64,000 nt of DNA from Paucilactobacillus hokkaidonensis JCM 18461 (GCF_000829395.1 NZ_AP014680.1:186001-250000); one strand, 5' to 3'. Shown: positions 8,973 to 18,298, numbered from the stretch's first letter. The notes: generated from the letters alone by a model not told the origin. A program made the numbers and translations.

Positions 8973-10004
8973 ATGTTTTTAATTGATACAAGTCGTAATG
9001 GAAAACCAGTCTATGATGCGACGATTAATCAGTCCCTCGATAATTATTTAGTGAATGATTTACGACTGCCGGGGCACGGTCTAATTGTCTATATTAACCA
9101 GCCATCCGTAATTATTGGAGTGAACCAAAATGCGTATTCAGAAGTGGATTTATCGTATCTAAAGGATCACAATATTAGCTTGGTACGCCGTACTTCCGGT
9201 GGTGGCGCGGTGTATCATGATTTTGGTAATATTATTTTTGAAAATATCGTTATTGGTGACGATGGGAACTTTGGTAATTTTCATTCAATTGCAGATCCAA
9301 TTTTAGCTGCGTTACACGATTTTGGTGCGACTGATGCGCAAATGCGTGGGCGTAACGACATGGTTGTCAATGATCAAAAGTTTTCTGGGATGACAATGTT
9401 TAAAGTTGGTGATTCATACGCTGCCGGTGGCACGTTGATGTATGATCTGAATAATGAAGCAGCTAATGAAGTGTTGACCCCTGAAAAGGATAAATTGGCC
9501 TCTAAGGGAGTTGCATCGGTTAATAGCCGGGTAACTAACGTTAAGCCATTTTTAAAACCAGAGTATCAAAAGTGGACAACTGAAGAATTTAAAAACGCAC
9601 TAATTTGCCATATTTTTGGGGTGCAGAAGCTTGATGATATCGAAACTTATCATTTGAATGATCATGATTGGGAGATTATTGATCAGCGACTTGCTGGCAA
9701 GTACGATACCGATCAATGGAATTATGGTGAAAATCCAGGTTTTAAGGAATATCGATCAAAGCATTTTGATATTGGAACTGTAGCGTTTAACTTTACGGTT
9801 AGTGCTGGTAAGGTAAGCCAGTTTAAAATTTATGGCGACTTTATTACAGGTGGCGATATCAGCAAAATCGAGCAACAAGTGATTGGGTCAAATTATGATC
9901 ATAAAGGACTGGTTGCAGCCTTTGCAGCCAGTCAATTGGAACATAATTTAGGTAAAGTATCCGCAGGTGAGTTGGCAGAGTTAATGTTGAGTAAGACAGT
10001 ATAA
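8973..10004 (+). CDS. lplA: Lipoate-protein ligase
   Basis: A 343-residue enzyme that activates lipoate with ATP and attaches it to lysines of E2 or GcvH proteins. The catalytic-domain signature RRTSGGGAVYHDFGN lies at about residues 72-86 and KFSGM with the binding lysine near residue 137; the C-terminal ~90 residues form the accessory domain, so this is the two-domain LplA type. Start ATG follows aaggagcg. It is a single gene with its own promoter and a strong terminator, fitting scavenging of lipoate for pyruvate dehydrogenase. Confidence 0.95.
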   Translation: MFLIDTSRNGKPVYDATINQSLDNYLVNDLRLPGHGLIVYINQPSVIIGVNQNAYSEVDLSYLKDHNISLVRRTSGGGAVYHDFGNIIFENIVIGDDGNFGNFHSIADPILAALHDFGATDAQMRGRNDMVVNDQKFSGMTMFKVGDSYAAGGTLMYDLNNEAANEVLTPEKDKLASKGVASVNSRVTNVKPFLKPEYQKWTTEEFKNALICHIFGVQKLDDIETYHLNDHDWEIIDQRLAGKYDTDQWNYGENPGFKEYRSKHFDIGTVAFNFTVSAGKVSQFKIYGDFITGGDISKIEQQVIGSNYDHKGLVAAFAASQLEHNLGKVSAGELAELMLSKTV

Positions 10005-10030
10005 ATTGTGATTAATAGTTTTAATAACAA

Positions 10031-10079
10031 AATTACCAACGTGATTCGTTTAAAAAGCGAATCATATTGGCAATTTTTT
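10031..10079 (+). terminator. lplA terminator
   Basis: Long imperfect stem between aattaccaacgtgattcg and cgaatcatattggcaatt, closed by a small A-rich loop and followed by six T. The rest of the gap to 10272 holds only AT-rich sequence. Confidence 0.8.
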
Positions 10080-10272
10080 GGTATATTATACTGTCTAAAT
10101 CTCACAAAATATGCACTTATTTTTATTAACCGAAAACGACCAGCAAACCTTCGTTTACAAACCAAAATCCAGCTAATCCCTCATAAAACAACAACCTTAG
10201 CCATAGCTATGTTCCTTTATTAAATTAAGTGTTAGGTTATCAACAAGCTTTTTGATGGAAGAAGGAATGGCA

Positions 10273-11736
10273 ATGAAACGAAGGATTAGACGGATATATT
10301 GGTTATGGCCATTAGTAACAGTGGTGTGTGGCCTAGTTTTCTTTTATTTTAATCAGTCAACAGTACACGCTGATGAACCTACATATACGATTGGAACTGG
10401 AACGACTTTCGAACCATATGAGATTGAAAGCAAGAACGGTTCCTATGATGGCAAGAATAATGGGATTGATATGGATATTCTAAAGGCCATTGCTAAAAAA
10501 GAACACTTTAAATATAAATTGAAAGTAATGGGATTCAACGCCCAACTACAAGCGGTACAAGCTGGTCAAGTTGATGGCATGATGGCCGGTGTTAGTGTCA
10601 CAACGGCCAGAAAGGCAACTTTTGATTTTTCGACACCGTATTATAATGCCGGTGAAGTCATGGCGGTGGATAAGAAAAGCAAAATTAATTCATTGGAAGA
10701 TTTAAAAGGTAAAACTGTGGCGCTTAAGGCTGGAACCACCGGTGCAACTTACGCTGAGTCGCTACAAAAGAAATATGGTTTTAAAATTAAGTATTTCAAT
10801 GACTCCAATACGATGTGGAATGATGTTCATAACGGTGGAACTGTGGCTACGTTTGATGATGGTCCGGTACTGAAATACGGGATTTTGAATGGTGTGCCAC
10901 TCAAAATTGTGACGAAACCAGCTAAAACGGTGCCCGTCGCATTTGCGGTTAAAAAGGGTGAAAACCAGGAATTATTACACAAATTCAATGTTGGACTGGC
11001 TTCACTTAAGAAGAGCGGTCAACTACAAAAAATTATTGATAAGTATCTAAAAGGTAATGCTGTTAAAACAGATACAGCCAGTCAACGGACGGTCATGGGC
11101 CTCATTAAGAATAATCATAGTTCGCTCCTCAGTGGGTTGTGGATGACGATTGAATTGGCAGTACTTGGGATTGTTTGTGCCACGATACTAGGTGTGATTC
11201 TAGGTGTCATGGGAATTTCCGATGGCAAGGCACTTCCATGGACGGCCAGCACGATTACTTACATTTTCCGGGGCTTGCCGATGATGGTGTTGGCATTCTT
11301 TATCTACATTGGGATGCCGGATGTTATTGGACATAAAATTCCACTGTTCACAGCCGGAATTATCACGTTGACCTTGAACGAAGGTGCGTATATTGGTGCG
11401 TTTGTGAAAGGCGGTTTCAAAGCGGTTGACCGGGGGCAATGGGAGGCTGCCCGCAGTCTGGGCTTACCATACAATCGTGCGCTTTGGAAAGTTGTTGCAC
11501 CACAAGGAATTAAATTTATGATTCCATCTTTTATTAATCAATTTATTATTACACTGAAGGATACTTCGATTTTGTCAGCCATTGGTGTGATGGAACTAAC
11601 GGAAACTGGGACGGTGATTATTTCGAAGAACATGGAAGGATTCAAGGTGTGGGCCATTATTGCGGTGATGTACCTAGTTGTGATTACGTTACTGACGTGG
11701 TTGTCAAATTACGTTCAAAAACGGATGAGAGCGTGA
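10273..11736 (+). CDS. Fused amino-acid ABC transporter: substrate-binding plus permease
   Basis: A 487-residue fusion of a solute-binding protein and an inner membrane permease of the polar amino acid (glutamine type) importer family. Residues ~10-33 form a signal anchor ending near VHA-DE; the binding domain runs to about 270; the permease with its EAA loop (ARSLGLPYNRALWKVVAPQG) fills the C-terminal half. Start at the ATG with gaagaagga 6 bp upstream; several in-frame starts precede it. The stop codon TGA lies inside palindromic element R14, which separates this gene from the ATPase gene. Confidence 0.92.
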   Translation: MKRRIRRIYWLWPLVTVVCGLVFFYFNQSTVHADEPTYTIGTGTTFEPYEIESKNGSYDGKNNGIDMDILKAIAKKEHFKYKLKVMGFNAQLQAVQAGQVDGMMAGVSVTTARKATFDFSTPYYNAGEVMAVDKKSKINSLEDLKGKTVALKAGTTGATYAESLQKKYGFKIKYFNDSNTMWNDVHNGGTVATFDDGPVLKYGILNGVPLKIVTKPAKTVPVAFAVKKGENQELLHKFNVGLASLKKSGQLQKIIDKYLKGNAVKTDTASQRTVMGLIKNNHSSLLSGLWMTIELAVLGIVCATILGVILGVMGISDGKALPWTASTITYIFRGLPMMVLAFFIYIGMPDVIGHKIPLFTAGIITLTLNEGAYIGAFVKGGFKAVDRGQWEAARSLGLPYNRALWKVVAPQGIKFMIPSFINQFIITLKDTSILSAIGVMELTETGTVIISKNMEGFKVWAIIAVMYLVVITLLTWLSNYVQKRMRA

Positions 11737-11850
11737 AATTACCCGGTTAGCTTCCGTGGTACAAGATGATTTTCACTTGTGCTTCCGGTTTTGAAGGACG
11801 AGTGAAAATTATCTTATACAGTAGGAAGCTGGGTAATTTCACACGTTTCA
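11728..11850. repeat. Palindromic element R14 inside the ABC operon
   Basis: Family member whose left end (agagcgtga) supplies the stop codon of the permease gene. Arms: gaaattacccggttagcttcc with ggaagctgggtaatttc; inner stem gatgattttcactcg-like. The right end is acacgtttca. Lying between permease and ATPase genes, it could attenuate or process the transcript. Confidence 0.8.
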
Positions 11851-11888
11851 AAATAATAATAAGAATCACAAAAGTGAGGTAATGCTGA

Positions 11889-12632
11889 ATGGATAAAGGA
11901 TACAAGGTTCAAGTGGAGGATTTACACAAGCGTTTTGGCGATAATGAAGTACTAAAGGGCGTCAATTTAGATGTTAAGAATAATGAAGTTGTTTGTATGA
12001 TTGGCCCATCCGGATCAGGTAAAAGTACTTTTTTGCGGTGTCTCAATAAGTTAGAAGATCCGACCAGCGGGCATGTGTACATTGATAGTTATGATATTAG
12101 CGATCCTAAAACTAATATTGATGAGGTACGGCAAAATATTGGCATGGTTTTTCAGCACTTTAACTTATTTCCCCATTTAAATGTGTTACGTAACATCACA
12201 CTGGCACCGACACAGTTGAAAAAGGTTGATGAGACAAAAGCTGAAAAGCAAGCGATGCACTATTTAGATATTGTTGGACTGACAAAAAAGGCACAAGCAA
12301 TGCCTAGTCAATTATCTGGGGGTCAACAACAACGAGTGGCGATTGCCCGCGCACTAGCCATGCAACCAGATGTCATGTTGTTTGACGAACCAACGTCAGC
12401 GTTGGATCCAGAAATGGTTGGTGATGTATTAGCAGTTATGAAACAACTAGCCCAACAAGGAATGACGATGATTGTGGTGACCCATGAAATGGGCTTTGCT
12501 AAGAGTGTGGCTGATCGAGTGGTCTTTTTCCACGATGGGTTAATTCAAGAAGAAGGTACCCCAGAAGAAGTCTTTGATCATCCTAAACAGCCAGCCACGC
12601 AAAGCTTCTTAGACAAAGTGTTGAATGTGTAG
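11889..12632 (+). CDS. glnQ: Polar amino acid ABC transporter ATP-binding protein
   Basis: A 247-residue ATPase of the GlnQ type that powers the fused importer upstream. Walker [10 protein letters not shown] at about residues 40-48, signature [15 protein letters not shown], Walker [15 protein letters not shown] and the H-loop THEM are all intact. Start follows agtgaggt. The 152 bp gap to the permease holds palindromic element R14. It is followed after 5 bp by a C26-type hydrolase. Confidence 0.95.
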   Translation: MDKGYKVQVEDLHKRFGDNEVLKGVNLDVKNNEVVCMIGPSGSGKSTFLRCLNKLEDPTSGHVYIDSYDISDPKTNIDEVRQNIGMVFQHFNLFPHLNVLRNITLAPTQLKKVDETKAEKQAMHYLDIVGLTKKAQAMPSQLSGGQQQRVAIARALAMQPDVMLFDEPTSALDPEMVGDVLAVMKQLAQQGMTMIVVTHEMGFAKSVADRVVFFHDGLIQEEGTPEEVFDHPKQPATQSFLDKVLNV

Positions 12633-12637
12633 GTGAG

Positions 12638-13366
12638 ATGATGAGACCAATAGTTGGAATTTTAGGCGCACAAATGAATCATGCGGATAATCAGTTCATT
12701 GATAGCCGGTTTGAATATGTGCAAGATGTTAATATTGCGGCCATTGAAACTGCTGGCGGATTACCAATGATTTTGCCGATTGCTAAAATGGATCTCAAGG
12801 ATTTAGTGAGTGAATATGTTAATCGTATTGATGCAGTATTTTTGATTGGTGGAGAAGATTCGGATTCGCAATTATATGGCGAACAACCAGATCCATTATT
12901 AGGTGAAATTGACCAACAGCGGGATCTGTTTGAGTTGGCGATTTATCACCAAGCCCGGGAACAACATAAACCAATTTTAGGAATTTGTCGGGGGATGCAG
13001 CTGATTAATATTGCCGAGGGTGGTAATTTGTACCAGGATATTAAATTAGCCAGAATTGATCAACCATTAAAACATGATCAGCAACCAACTGTGGTAACCG
13101 CTGAAACTCAGCAAATAAAAATTCAGGCAAACTCATGGCTGCGACCACTGCTAGGCGATAAACATCAGGTTAACTCTGTTCATCATCAGATTGTGCATCA
13201 GTTGGCACCTACATTGCAGGTAGCTGCTAATAGTGCTGATGGTGTGGTTGAAGCAATTGAAAGCCAGGATCATGAGGTCTATGGGGTTCAATTTCATCCA
13301 GAATGGTTAACTAAAACGGATCCAGCAATGCAGACAATTTTTGATTGGTTTGTAAAACAAGTGTGA
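12638..13366 (+). CDS. Gamma-glutamyl-gamma-aminobutyrate hydrolase-like (peptidase C26) class I amidotransferase
   Basis: A 242-residue class I glutamine amidotransferase-fold hydrolase. The nucleophile elbow GICRGMQ is at about residues 108-114 and the catalytic HPEW near the end (QFHPEW). PuuD-like members remove the gamma-glutamyl group from gamma-glutamyl amines. It is cotranscribed with glnQ, so it may process an imported gamma-glutamyl compound; that is inference. The last codons GTG TGA are the left end of palindromic element R2. Confidence 0.88.
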   Translation: MMRPIVGILGAQMNHADNQFIDSRFEYVQDVNIAAIETAGGLPMILPIAKMDLKDLVSEYVNRIDAVFLIGGEDSDSQLYGEQPDPLLGEIDQQRDLFELAIYHQAREQHKPILGICRGMQLINIAEGGNLYQDIKLARIDQPLKHDQQPTVVTAETQQIKIQANSWLRPLLGDKHQVNSVHHQIVHQLAPTLQVAANSADGVVEAIESQDHEVYGVQFHPEWLTKTDPAMQTIFDWFVKQV

Positions 13367-13483
13367 GCAGGAGCGCTCAGATGGCGTAGGCTAGGATTAA
13401 AATTACCATTGATGAATCGAATTGTGATTCATTGATGGTGATTTTGGTCCTAGCCCTAGGCATTTGCTCATGCGAACACGACG
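13359..13483. repeat. Palindromic element R2
   Basis: Left end aagtgtgagca contains the stop codon of the upstream amidotransferase gene. It carries gcgtaggctagg in the left arm, cctagccctagg in the right arm, an inner stem built on tgatgaatc/gattcattga, and the right end gcgaacacgacg. Confidence 0.85.
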
Positions 13484-13491
13484 AATAAAAA

Positions 13492-13616
13492 CAAGTGTGA
13501 ATAACCACGGTTAAAAGCTGGAGCATAACGTTAAAAACAGCAATATGCTTCAAAAACCAAAGCATATTGCTGTTTTTATTGTTATGTGCAAGCTTTTGCG
13601 GTTATGAACACGACGA
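13492..13616. repeat. Palindromic element R2b, divergent arms
   Basis: Second element directly after R2 with the same outer ends (aagtgtgaata / gaacacgacg) but different arms: ggttaaaagctggagcataacg pairing with gttatgtgcaagcttttgcgg, and an inner caatatgctt/aagcatattg stem. Confidence 0.75.
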
Positions 13617-13623
13617 AAAAAAT

Positions 13624-13724
13624 GTTCATAGCAGCATAACTATGCCATAATTAGGCTATGAACAACTTGGGAGACTGCACTGATAGGTAACCACGTTGTT
13701 CGATTAAGCGTAGTTACTTTTTTT
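13624..13724 (+). ncRNA. Attenuator or riboswitch-like leader of ktrBA
   Basis: Three mutually exclusive stems can be drawn. Stem 1: gttcatagc (13624-13632) with gctatgaac (13655-13663). Stem 2 (antiterminator): gaacaac..gg (13660-13670) with cc..gttgttc (13691-13701). Stem 3 (terminator): gtaaccacg (13687-13695) with cgtagttac (13709-13717, one mismatch) followed by seven T. Stem 2 competes with both others, which is the logic of a riboswitch or attenuator. I cannot match it to a known riboswitch class; K+ or c-di-AMP sensing is a guess from the gene it precedes. Confidence 0.6.
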
Positions 13725-13756
13725 ATGTCTTAAATAATAGAAGTGAGAGAGCCAAA

Positions 13757-15103
13757 ATGTCTAAAATACAACAACATCGATTATCGTTACCTAAAATATT
13801 AACATTAGGATTTCTCGTGATTATCATTATTGGGAGTCTGCTATTAAAGCTGCCGGTTGCGACCCAGGCTGGGTTGACAACCAAATATAGTGATGCCTTT
13901 TTTACGGCAACGTCTGCAACCTGTGTTACCGGTTTAACTACTTTGAATACGGCCGCTCATTGGACAATCTTTGGTCAGCTCGTAATCATGATTTTAGTGG
14001 AAATTGGTGGCTTAGGCTTCATGACATTTACGGTTTTATTGTTCTCAATGTTACGGCGTCAACCCAATTTAACAACGCGCGTCTTGGTGAAAGAATCCTT
14101 GAATTTAGAGAGCCTAGCAGATGTTAAAACGGTGATGAAATACGTTATTAGTTTATCATTGGCAATTCAGGCGCTCGGTGTCGGGATCCTAATGTTTGAT
14201 TTTATTCCGCGGTACGGTTGGCTAAAGGGGAGTTATTTTAGCGTCTTTCACTCGGTAATGGCTTTTTGTAACGCTGGTTTTGATTTGTTTGGCAACAGTC
14301 TTGAGAGCTTTAGTAACGATCCATATTTGATTTTTGTGTTGTCATTGTTGATTATTGCCGGAGGGTTAGGATTTTTGGTGTGGCGCGATGTCTTGTTATG
14401 GCACAAAAAGCACCAAATATCGTTGCACACGAAGATTGCATTATCAACCACGGCAACACTACTAGTAGGCGCCACGGTGATCTTTTGGGTGACAGAAAGC
14501 CAGCTTCAGCAATTAAAAGGCGCGGCCAATGGTTGGGCGCGCTTCGTGGATACATTCTTTTTGGCAGTCGCGCCACGGACGGCCGGGTTAGATGTGATGC
14601 CTTATTCGAAAATGACCATGGCCGGCATTGTTTTGACCATGGTGTTAATGTTCATTGGTGGAACATCCGGCTCTACGGCGGGTGGGATTAAAACAACTAC
14701 GATTGGGATTTTGTGGTTACAAAGCTGGGCCGTCTTGCGCGGGGATGAGGATGTTGAGTTCGCGCATCGACGTTTCACCCAAAATAATGTTTTTAGAGCC
14801 GCAATGTTAATCTTTGTTGCCGCTATTATTGTCGTGATTGCGGTGATGATCTTAGCAGCAACTGAGGCTGTTCCAAAACAATTTGGGCTTGAGTATATCG
14901 TATTTGAGGTGTTGTCGGCGTTTGGAACTGCAGGGATGACCATGGGCCTAACCCCCAACCTAACGCTGATTGGTAAAATTATTATTATGGTCTTGATGTT
15001 TATTGGCCGGGTTGGTATTTTTACCGTGATGTTTACAGTTTTAAATTCAGATCACCCGCAAAAACGATATCGCTATGTTGAAGAGGGCGTCATGATAGGT
15101 TAG
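13757..15103 (+). CDS. ktrB: Potassium uptake channel subunit, TrkH/KtrB family
   Basis: A 448-residue membrane protein of the SKT superfamily, the ion-conducting subunit of a Ktr-type K+/Na+ system. Four pore-loop filters are visible: ATCVTGLT (~57), NAGFDLFG (~174), APRTAGLD (~277) and SAFGTAGMTMG (~391). Start follows aagtgagag. The gating subunit ktrA is 22 bp downstream. Expression is probably controlled by the leader at 13624-13724. Confidence 0.93.
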   Translation: MSKIQQHRLSLPKILTLGFLVIIIIGSLLLKLPVATQAGLTTKYSDAFFTATSATCVTGLTTLNTAAHWTIFGQLVIMILVEIGGLGFMTFTVLLFSMLRRQPNLTTRVLVKESLNLESLADVKTVMKYVISLSLAIQALGVGILMFDFIPRYGWLKGSYFSVFHSVMAFCNAGFDLFGNSLESFSNDPYLIFVLSLLIIAGGLGFLVWRDVLLWHKKHQISLHTKIALSTTATLLVGATVIFWVTESQLQQLKGAANGWARFVDTFFLAVAPRTAGLDVMPYSKMTMAGIVLTMVLMFIGGTSGSTAGGIKTTTIGILWLQSWAVLRGDEDVEFAHRRFTQNNVFRAAMLIFVAAIIVVIAVMILAATEAVPKQFGLEYIVFEVLSAFGTAGMTMGLTPNLTLIGKIIIMVLMFIGRVGIFTVMFTVLNSDHPQKRYRYVEEGVMIG

Positions 15104-15125
15104 CCACAATTTAAGGAGAAAACAA

Positions 15126-15788
15126 ATGAAACAAACATTTGCAGTCATTGGACTTGGTCGTTTTGGATTGAGTGTGTGTCAATCATTGGTCGCTGCTGGA
15201 CAAGAAGTGTTAGCGATTGATAATAATGAAGAATTAATTACCAGCTATAAAGATTTGGTAACGCAGGCAGTCATTGCAGATGCACAAGATGAAGATGCAA
15301 TGCGCGAATTAGACCTGGGCAGTTTTAATCATGTGGTAATCGCATTGGGGCAAAATATTCAGGCTAGTGTGTTGTCAACGTTGATTGCAAAGGAACTAGG
15401 GGTCAAACATATCATTGCTAAGGCAGAAACAACGATGCATGGTAAAGCACTCCAAAAAATTGGTGCAGATCAAATTGTCTTTCCAGAACGTGATATGGGA
15501 AAACGAGTCGCCCGGCGGTTGTTGAGTCATAATATATTAAACTATCTAGAACTCAGTGATACGTACACATTAGCTGAAATTAGAGTTGAAAATGGAAAAC
15601 TGTCTGGTAAAACACTAGATGATTTAAATTTTAGAAAACAGTTTGGGTTAACGCTTGTTGCGATTAGACGAGGAAAAGATGTGCAGGTATCACCACCAGC
15701 AACGGCAGTGATTGAAAAAGGCGATACGCTGTCTGTGATTGGTGAAACAATGGATGTGGAACATCTGGATAGTGAGTTATCAAAATAG
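15126..15788 (+). CDS. ktrA: KtrA gating subunit, RCK domain protein
   Basis: A 220-residue cytosolic regulator with an N-terminal NAD/ATP-binding RCK domain (FAVIGLGRFGLSV, Rossmann GxGxxG) and a C-terminal TrkA_C domain from about 140. In characterised homologues the C-domain binds c-di-AMP. It forms an octameric ring gating KtrB. Its TAG stop lies in the left end of palindromic element R3. Confidence 0.93.
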   Translation: MKQTFAVIGLGRFGLSVCQSLVAAGQEVLAIDNNEELITSYKDLVTQAVIADAQDEDAMRELDLGSFNHVVIALGQNIQASVLSTLIAKELGVKHIIAKAETTMHGKALQKIGADQIVFPERDMGKRVARRLLSHNILNYLELSDTYTLAEIRVENGKLSGKTLDDLNFRKQFGLTLVAIRRGKDVQVSPPATAVIEKGDTLSVIGETMDVEHLDSELSK

Positions 15789-16012
15789 AGTGCAAATGAC
15801 CGCGCTAAGAAGCTGTAGCGTAACCCCATAACGACCAATATGATTCGAATTTTGAATCATGTTGGTCGTTATGGGGTTATGCCTAAGCTTCTGCGGTCAT
15901 TTGCACGTTTCGACAATAAAAAATCAATGACGGCACCAATATGATTCGAATTTTGAATCATGTTGGTCGTTATGGAGTTATGCCTAAGCTTCTGCGGCTA
16001 TTTGCACGTTTA
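15786..16012. repeat. Palindromic element R3 plus partial copy
   Basis: R3 spans 15786-15912: ends tagagtgcaaa / tttgcacgttt, arms tgaccgcgctaagaagc with gcttctgcggtca, inner stem ccccataacgaccaa/ttggtcgttatgggg around attcgaattttgaat. A partial copy at 15936-16012 keeps only the inner loop and right arm, 23 bp downstream. Confidence 0.85.
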
Positions 16013-16094
16013 GTAATAAAAATTATAGTGTGACTATCATTTTACTTTAAAAAAATGTACAATAAAGTGAAATTTAAATTTGGGAAGATTTAAC

Positions 16095-16862
16095 GTGGCA
16101 CTTATAGGTGATATTGAAAAATACAGGCCAAATGAGGAATATATTCGAGCAATTATTGATGGTATTATTACTGGGAATAAAGATTATGCTGATTTTAGAT
16201 TAAGAGAAAATCCTAATTTGTTAGTTAGTCAAGGATTGAGTTGGGCAAGAAGTAATTTTATTGACACCGGTATTGCTCATAATATTGAAGAAAATAATGT
16301 TAAAGGAATGAGCTTTGAGAAGGCTCATTCTGGGTACGCATGGCAGTATTTACAATTTGTTTTGAATGATAATCGTAAGGCAATGATTGTTGTACGTCCA
16401 GCAAAGATTATTTCAACATTTTTTAATCAGGATCAATTAGAAACAGATAAATTTAAAAATAACAATAATTTACGTTTAAGTTCTATTAATCAGAATAATT
16501 TTACGGCAGATGATCCTACAGCAGTGGTTGGTCAAATTCAATTTGATTTGGATTACGCTGATTATACGCAGCTAATACGTGGTGAGTTTGAACCATTTGC
16601 TAAGGAAAAAGGTTATAAAGACTTTTATATTTTAGGATATACATTAAATGAGCAGCGTGAAGTTAAAAACGCATCTCTTTTTATGCCTGATCCGTTTACG
16701 CAGCAAATCCAAGAAATTCAAGATTTGAAAGATTATGTTGCAGCAAGTGAATCGCGAATTTTAAATGAAAAGCAACGTGAGGCAATTGCCAGTGATGCAC
16801 AGATTCCAGCATCGCAAGAATATGATGTTAAGATTGATGAGGCAGAATGGAAAAAGAATTAA
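16095..16862 (+). CDS. Unrecognised protein paired with an XRE-ImmA protease
   Basis: A 255-residue predicted soluble protein beginning at GTG with gggaag 7 bp upstream. It is mixed alpha/beta with a charged C-terminal region (EAEWKKN). I do not recognise it with certainty; it might belong to one of the DUF families often found beside ImmA-type proteases, but I cannot confirm one. Only 20 bp separate it from the downstream XRE-ImmA gene, and palindromic elements flank the pair on both sides, so it looks like an accessory cassette. A role as a toxin or phage-sensing partner is speculation. Confidence 0.75.
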   Translation: MALIGDIEKYRPNEEYIRAIIDGIITGNKDYADFRLRENPNLLVSQGLSWARSNFIDTGIAHNIEENNVKGMSFEKAHSGYAWQYLQFVLNDNRKAMIVVRPAKIISTFFNQDQLETDKFKNNNNLRLSSINQNNFTADDPTAVVGQIQFDLDYADYTQLIRGEFEPFAKEKGYKDFYILGYTLNEQREVKNASLFMPDPFTQQIQEIQDLKDYVAASESRILNEKQREAIASDAQIPASQEYDVKIDEAEWKKN

Positions 16863-16882
16863 TTTTTTAAGAGGTGGTAAAA

Positions 16883-18058
16883 ATGTCCATGGCTTTTAAT
16901 GGTGCCAGTCTTCAGAATGCTAGAGAGGTACGTGGATTATCTAGGAATCAGCTGGCCAATTTACTAAATGTTAGTGAACAGACTATCTGGCAATATGAGG
17001 TAGGAGAGACTAAGCCTAAATTTGAATCACTAGTTGAATTTAAGAAGCTGTTTGGTGTTGAATTAGGTTTCTTTCAACGTTTTGAAAAGCAAATACCAGT
17101 GTTTGATGAAAAAAACATTGCTTATCGATCATCATTGCGATCTTCAATCAAAAAAAAGAATTCTGAAAAGGCATTTTTAGAAAACGCTGATAGCCTTATT
17201 ACGGACATTACAAGCAATGTTATTCTTGAACATAATTTGATTATTCAGCTTCGTCAAAAGATGGAAGTTTTAAAAAATAAAAATGCGTCAATTGACGAAA
17301 TGGCCTATGAGGCTAGGGAAGTATTGAAAGTTAGTGCTGATAATCATGATTTGATGATTAAAGTTGAAAATGCCGGTGTTTTTGTGATCGAAAGAAAATT
17401 ACAAGAAGATGTTGATGCTTATAGCAGTTGGTCATATGAGGATAAAGCATACATTGTGTTGGGTAATCAAAAGAGATCGGGCACTCGACGAAATTTTGAT
17501 ATTGTACATGAACTTGGTCATCTTCTGATGCACTATCAGTGGGATTTTTCAAATAGTAATTCACCTGAATATCGACGTGCGGAGCGTGAGGCTAATGAAT
17601 TTGCTGCTGATTTTTTGATGCCATCAAATTTGTTTATCCCTCTTTTTAATAATTATGTAACTCGTCCAAGTATTCCAGATCAATATGAACCGCTGAAAAA
17701 GAGACTCAACGTTTCTCTTTCTGCATTGGGAGTTCGGGCTAGTCACTTAAAACTAATTGATGGTAAAACGTATCGCTACTTTTTTGCTAGTATGACCCGA
17801 AAAGATTACAGATATAATGAGCCACTTGAAGCAGAAATACCTTATGTTCGTCCCGGTAAAATTCGAGCAATTTTTGAATTACAAACTAGAAATAATAGTA
17901 ATTACGTTAATCGTTTTTTGACAGATAGAGGAATTAAACTCAGATATTTGGATAATTCTTTAGGAATAGAACCTGATTTTTTTGTGAGGCTACTTCCACA
18001 GAGACGTAAAGTAAGTGAAAACAAAATAATAAAATATGAAAATAGAGAGTGTAAATAG
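16883..18058 (+). CDS. XRE-family HTH plus ImmA/IrrE metallopeptidase protein
   Basis: A 391-residue protein with an N-terminal XRE helix-turn-helix (residues ~8-55, REVRGLSRNQLANLLNVSEQTIWQYE) and a zinc peptidase domain with HELGH at about residue 210 and a downstream EREANEFAADFLMP that supplies the third ligand. ImmA/IrrE enzymes cleave repressors or antitoxins in response to DNA damage or phage. Start at the ATG after aagaggtgg. Its final codons (GAG TGT AAA TAG) are the left end of palindromic element R4, so that element reshaped the C-terminus. Confidence 0.85.
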   Translation: MSMAFNGASLQNAREVRGLSRNQLANLLNVSEQTIWQYEVGETKPKFESLVEFKKLFGVELGFFQRFEKQIPVFDEKNIAYRSSLRSSIKKKNSEKAFLENADSLITDITSNVILEHNLIIQLRQKMEVLKNKNASIDEMAYEAREVLKVSADNHDLMIKVENAGVFVIERKLQEDVDAYSSWSYEDKAYIVLGNQKRSGTRRNFDIVHELGHLLMHYQWDFSNSNSPEYRRAEREANEFAADFLMPSNLFIPLFNNYVTRPSIPDQYEPLKKRLNVSLSALGVRASHLKLIDGKTYRYFFASMTRKDYRYNEPLEAEIPYVRPGKIRAIFELQTRNNSNYVNRFLTDRGIKLRYLDNSLGIEPDFFVRLLPQRRKVSENKIIKYENRECK

Positions 18059-18256
18059 CCGCGTCCAGATACCGTAGGGTAAGCCACTAATGACCATTGA
18101 TAAGTTCGTATTTTGAACTTATCAATGGTCATTAGTGGCTTACCCCTAGGTACCTGCGGCTATTTGCACGTTTAAGCAATAAAAAAACAGTGATGTGACC
18201 AATATGATTCGAATTTTGAATCATGTTGGCCATTATTGTGTCTAAGCCCTGCAAGC
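18045..18256. repeat. Palindromic element R4 plus partial copy
   Basis: R4 spans 18045-18174, starting within the upstream gene's last codons. Arms atagccgcgtccagatacc with ggtacctgcggctat; inner stem taagccactaatgacca with its complement around tgataagttc. A partial copy at 18197-18256 carries the attcgaattttgaat loop seen in R3, not the R4 loop, so it is not a simple duplication of R4. Confidence 0.8.
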
Positions 18257-18298
18257 ATACTAAAAAGTAGTCAAATTAAATTGTTTTTTTCTTTTTCG

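Noticed and set aside
10008-10223. 71-codon open frame after lplA
   Set aside because: It covers the lplA terminator and lacks a ribosome site and any recognisable pattern.
14248-14958. Several long antisense open frames inside ktrB
   Set aside because: No ribosome sites, membrane-protein codon pattern on the opposite strand and clear KtrB motifs explain them as shadows.
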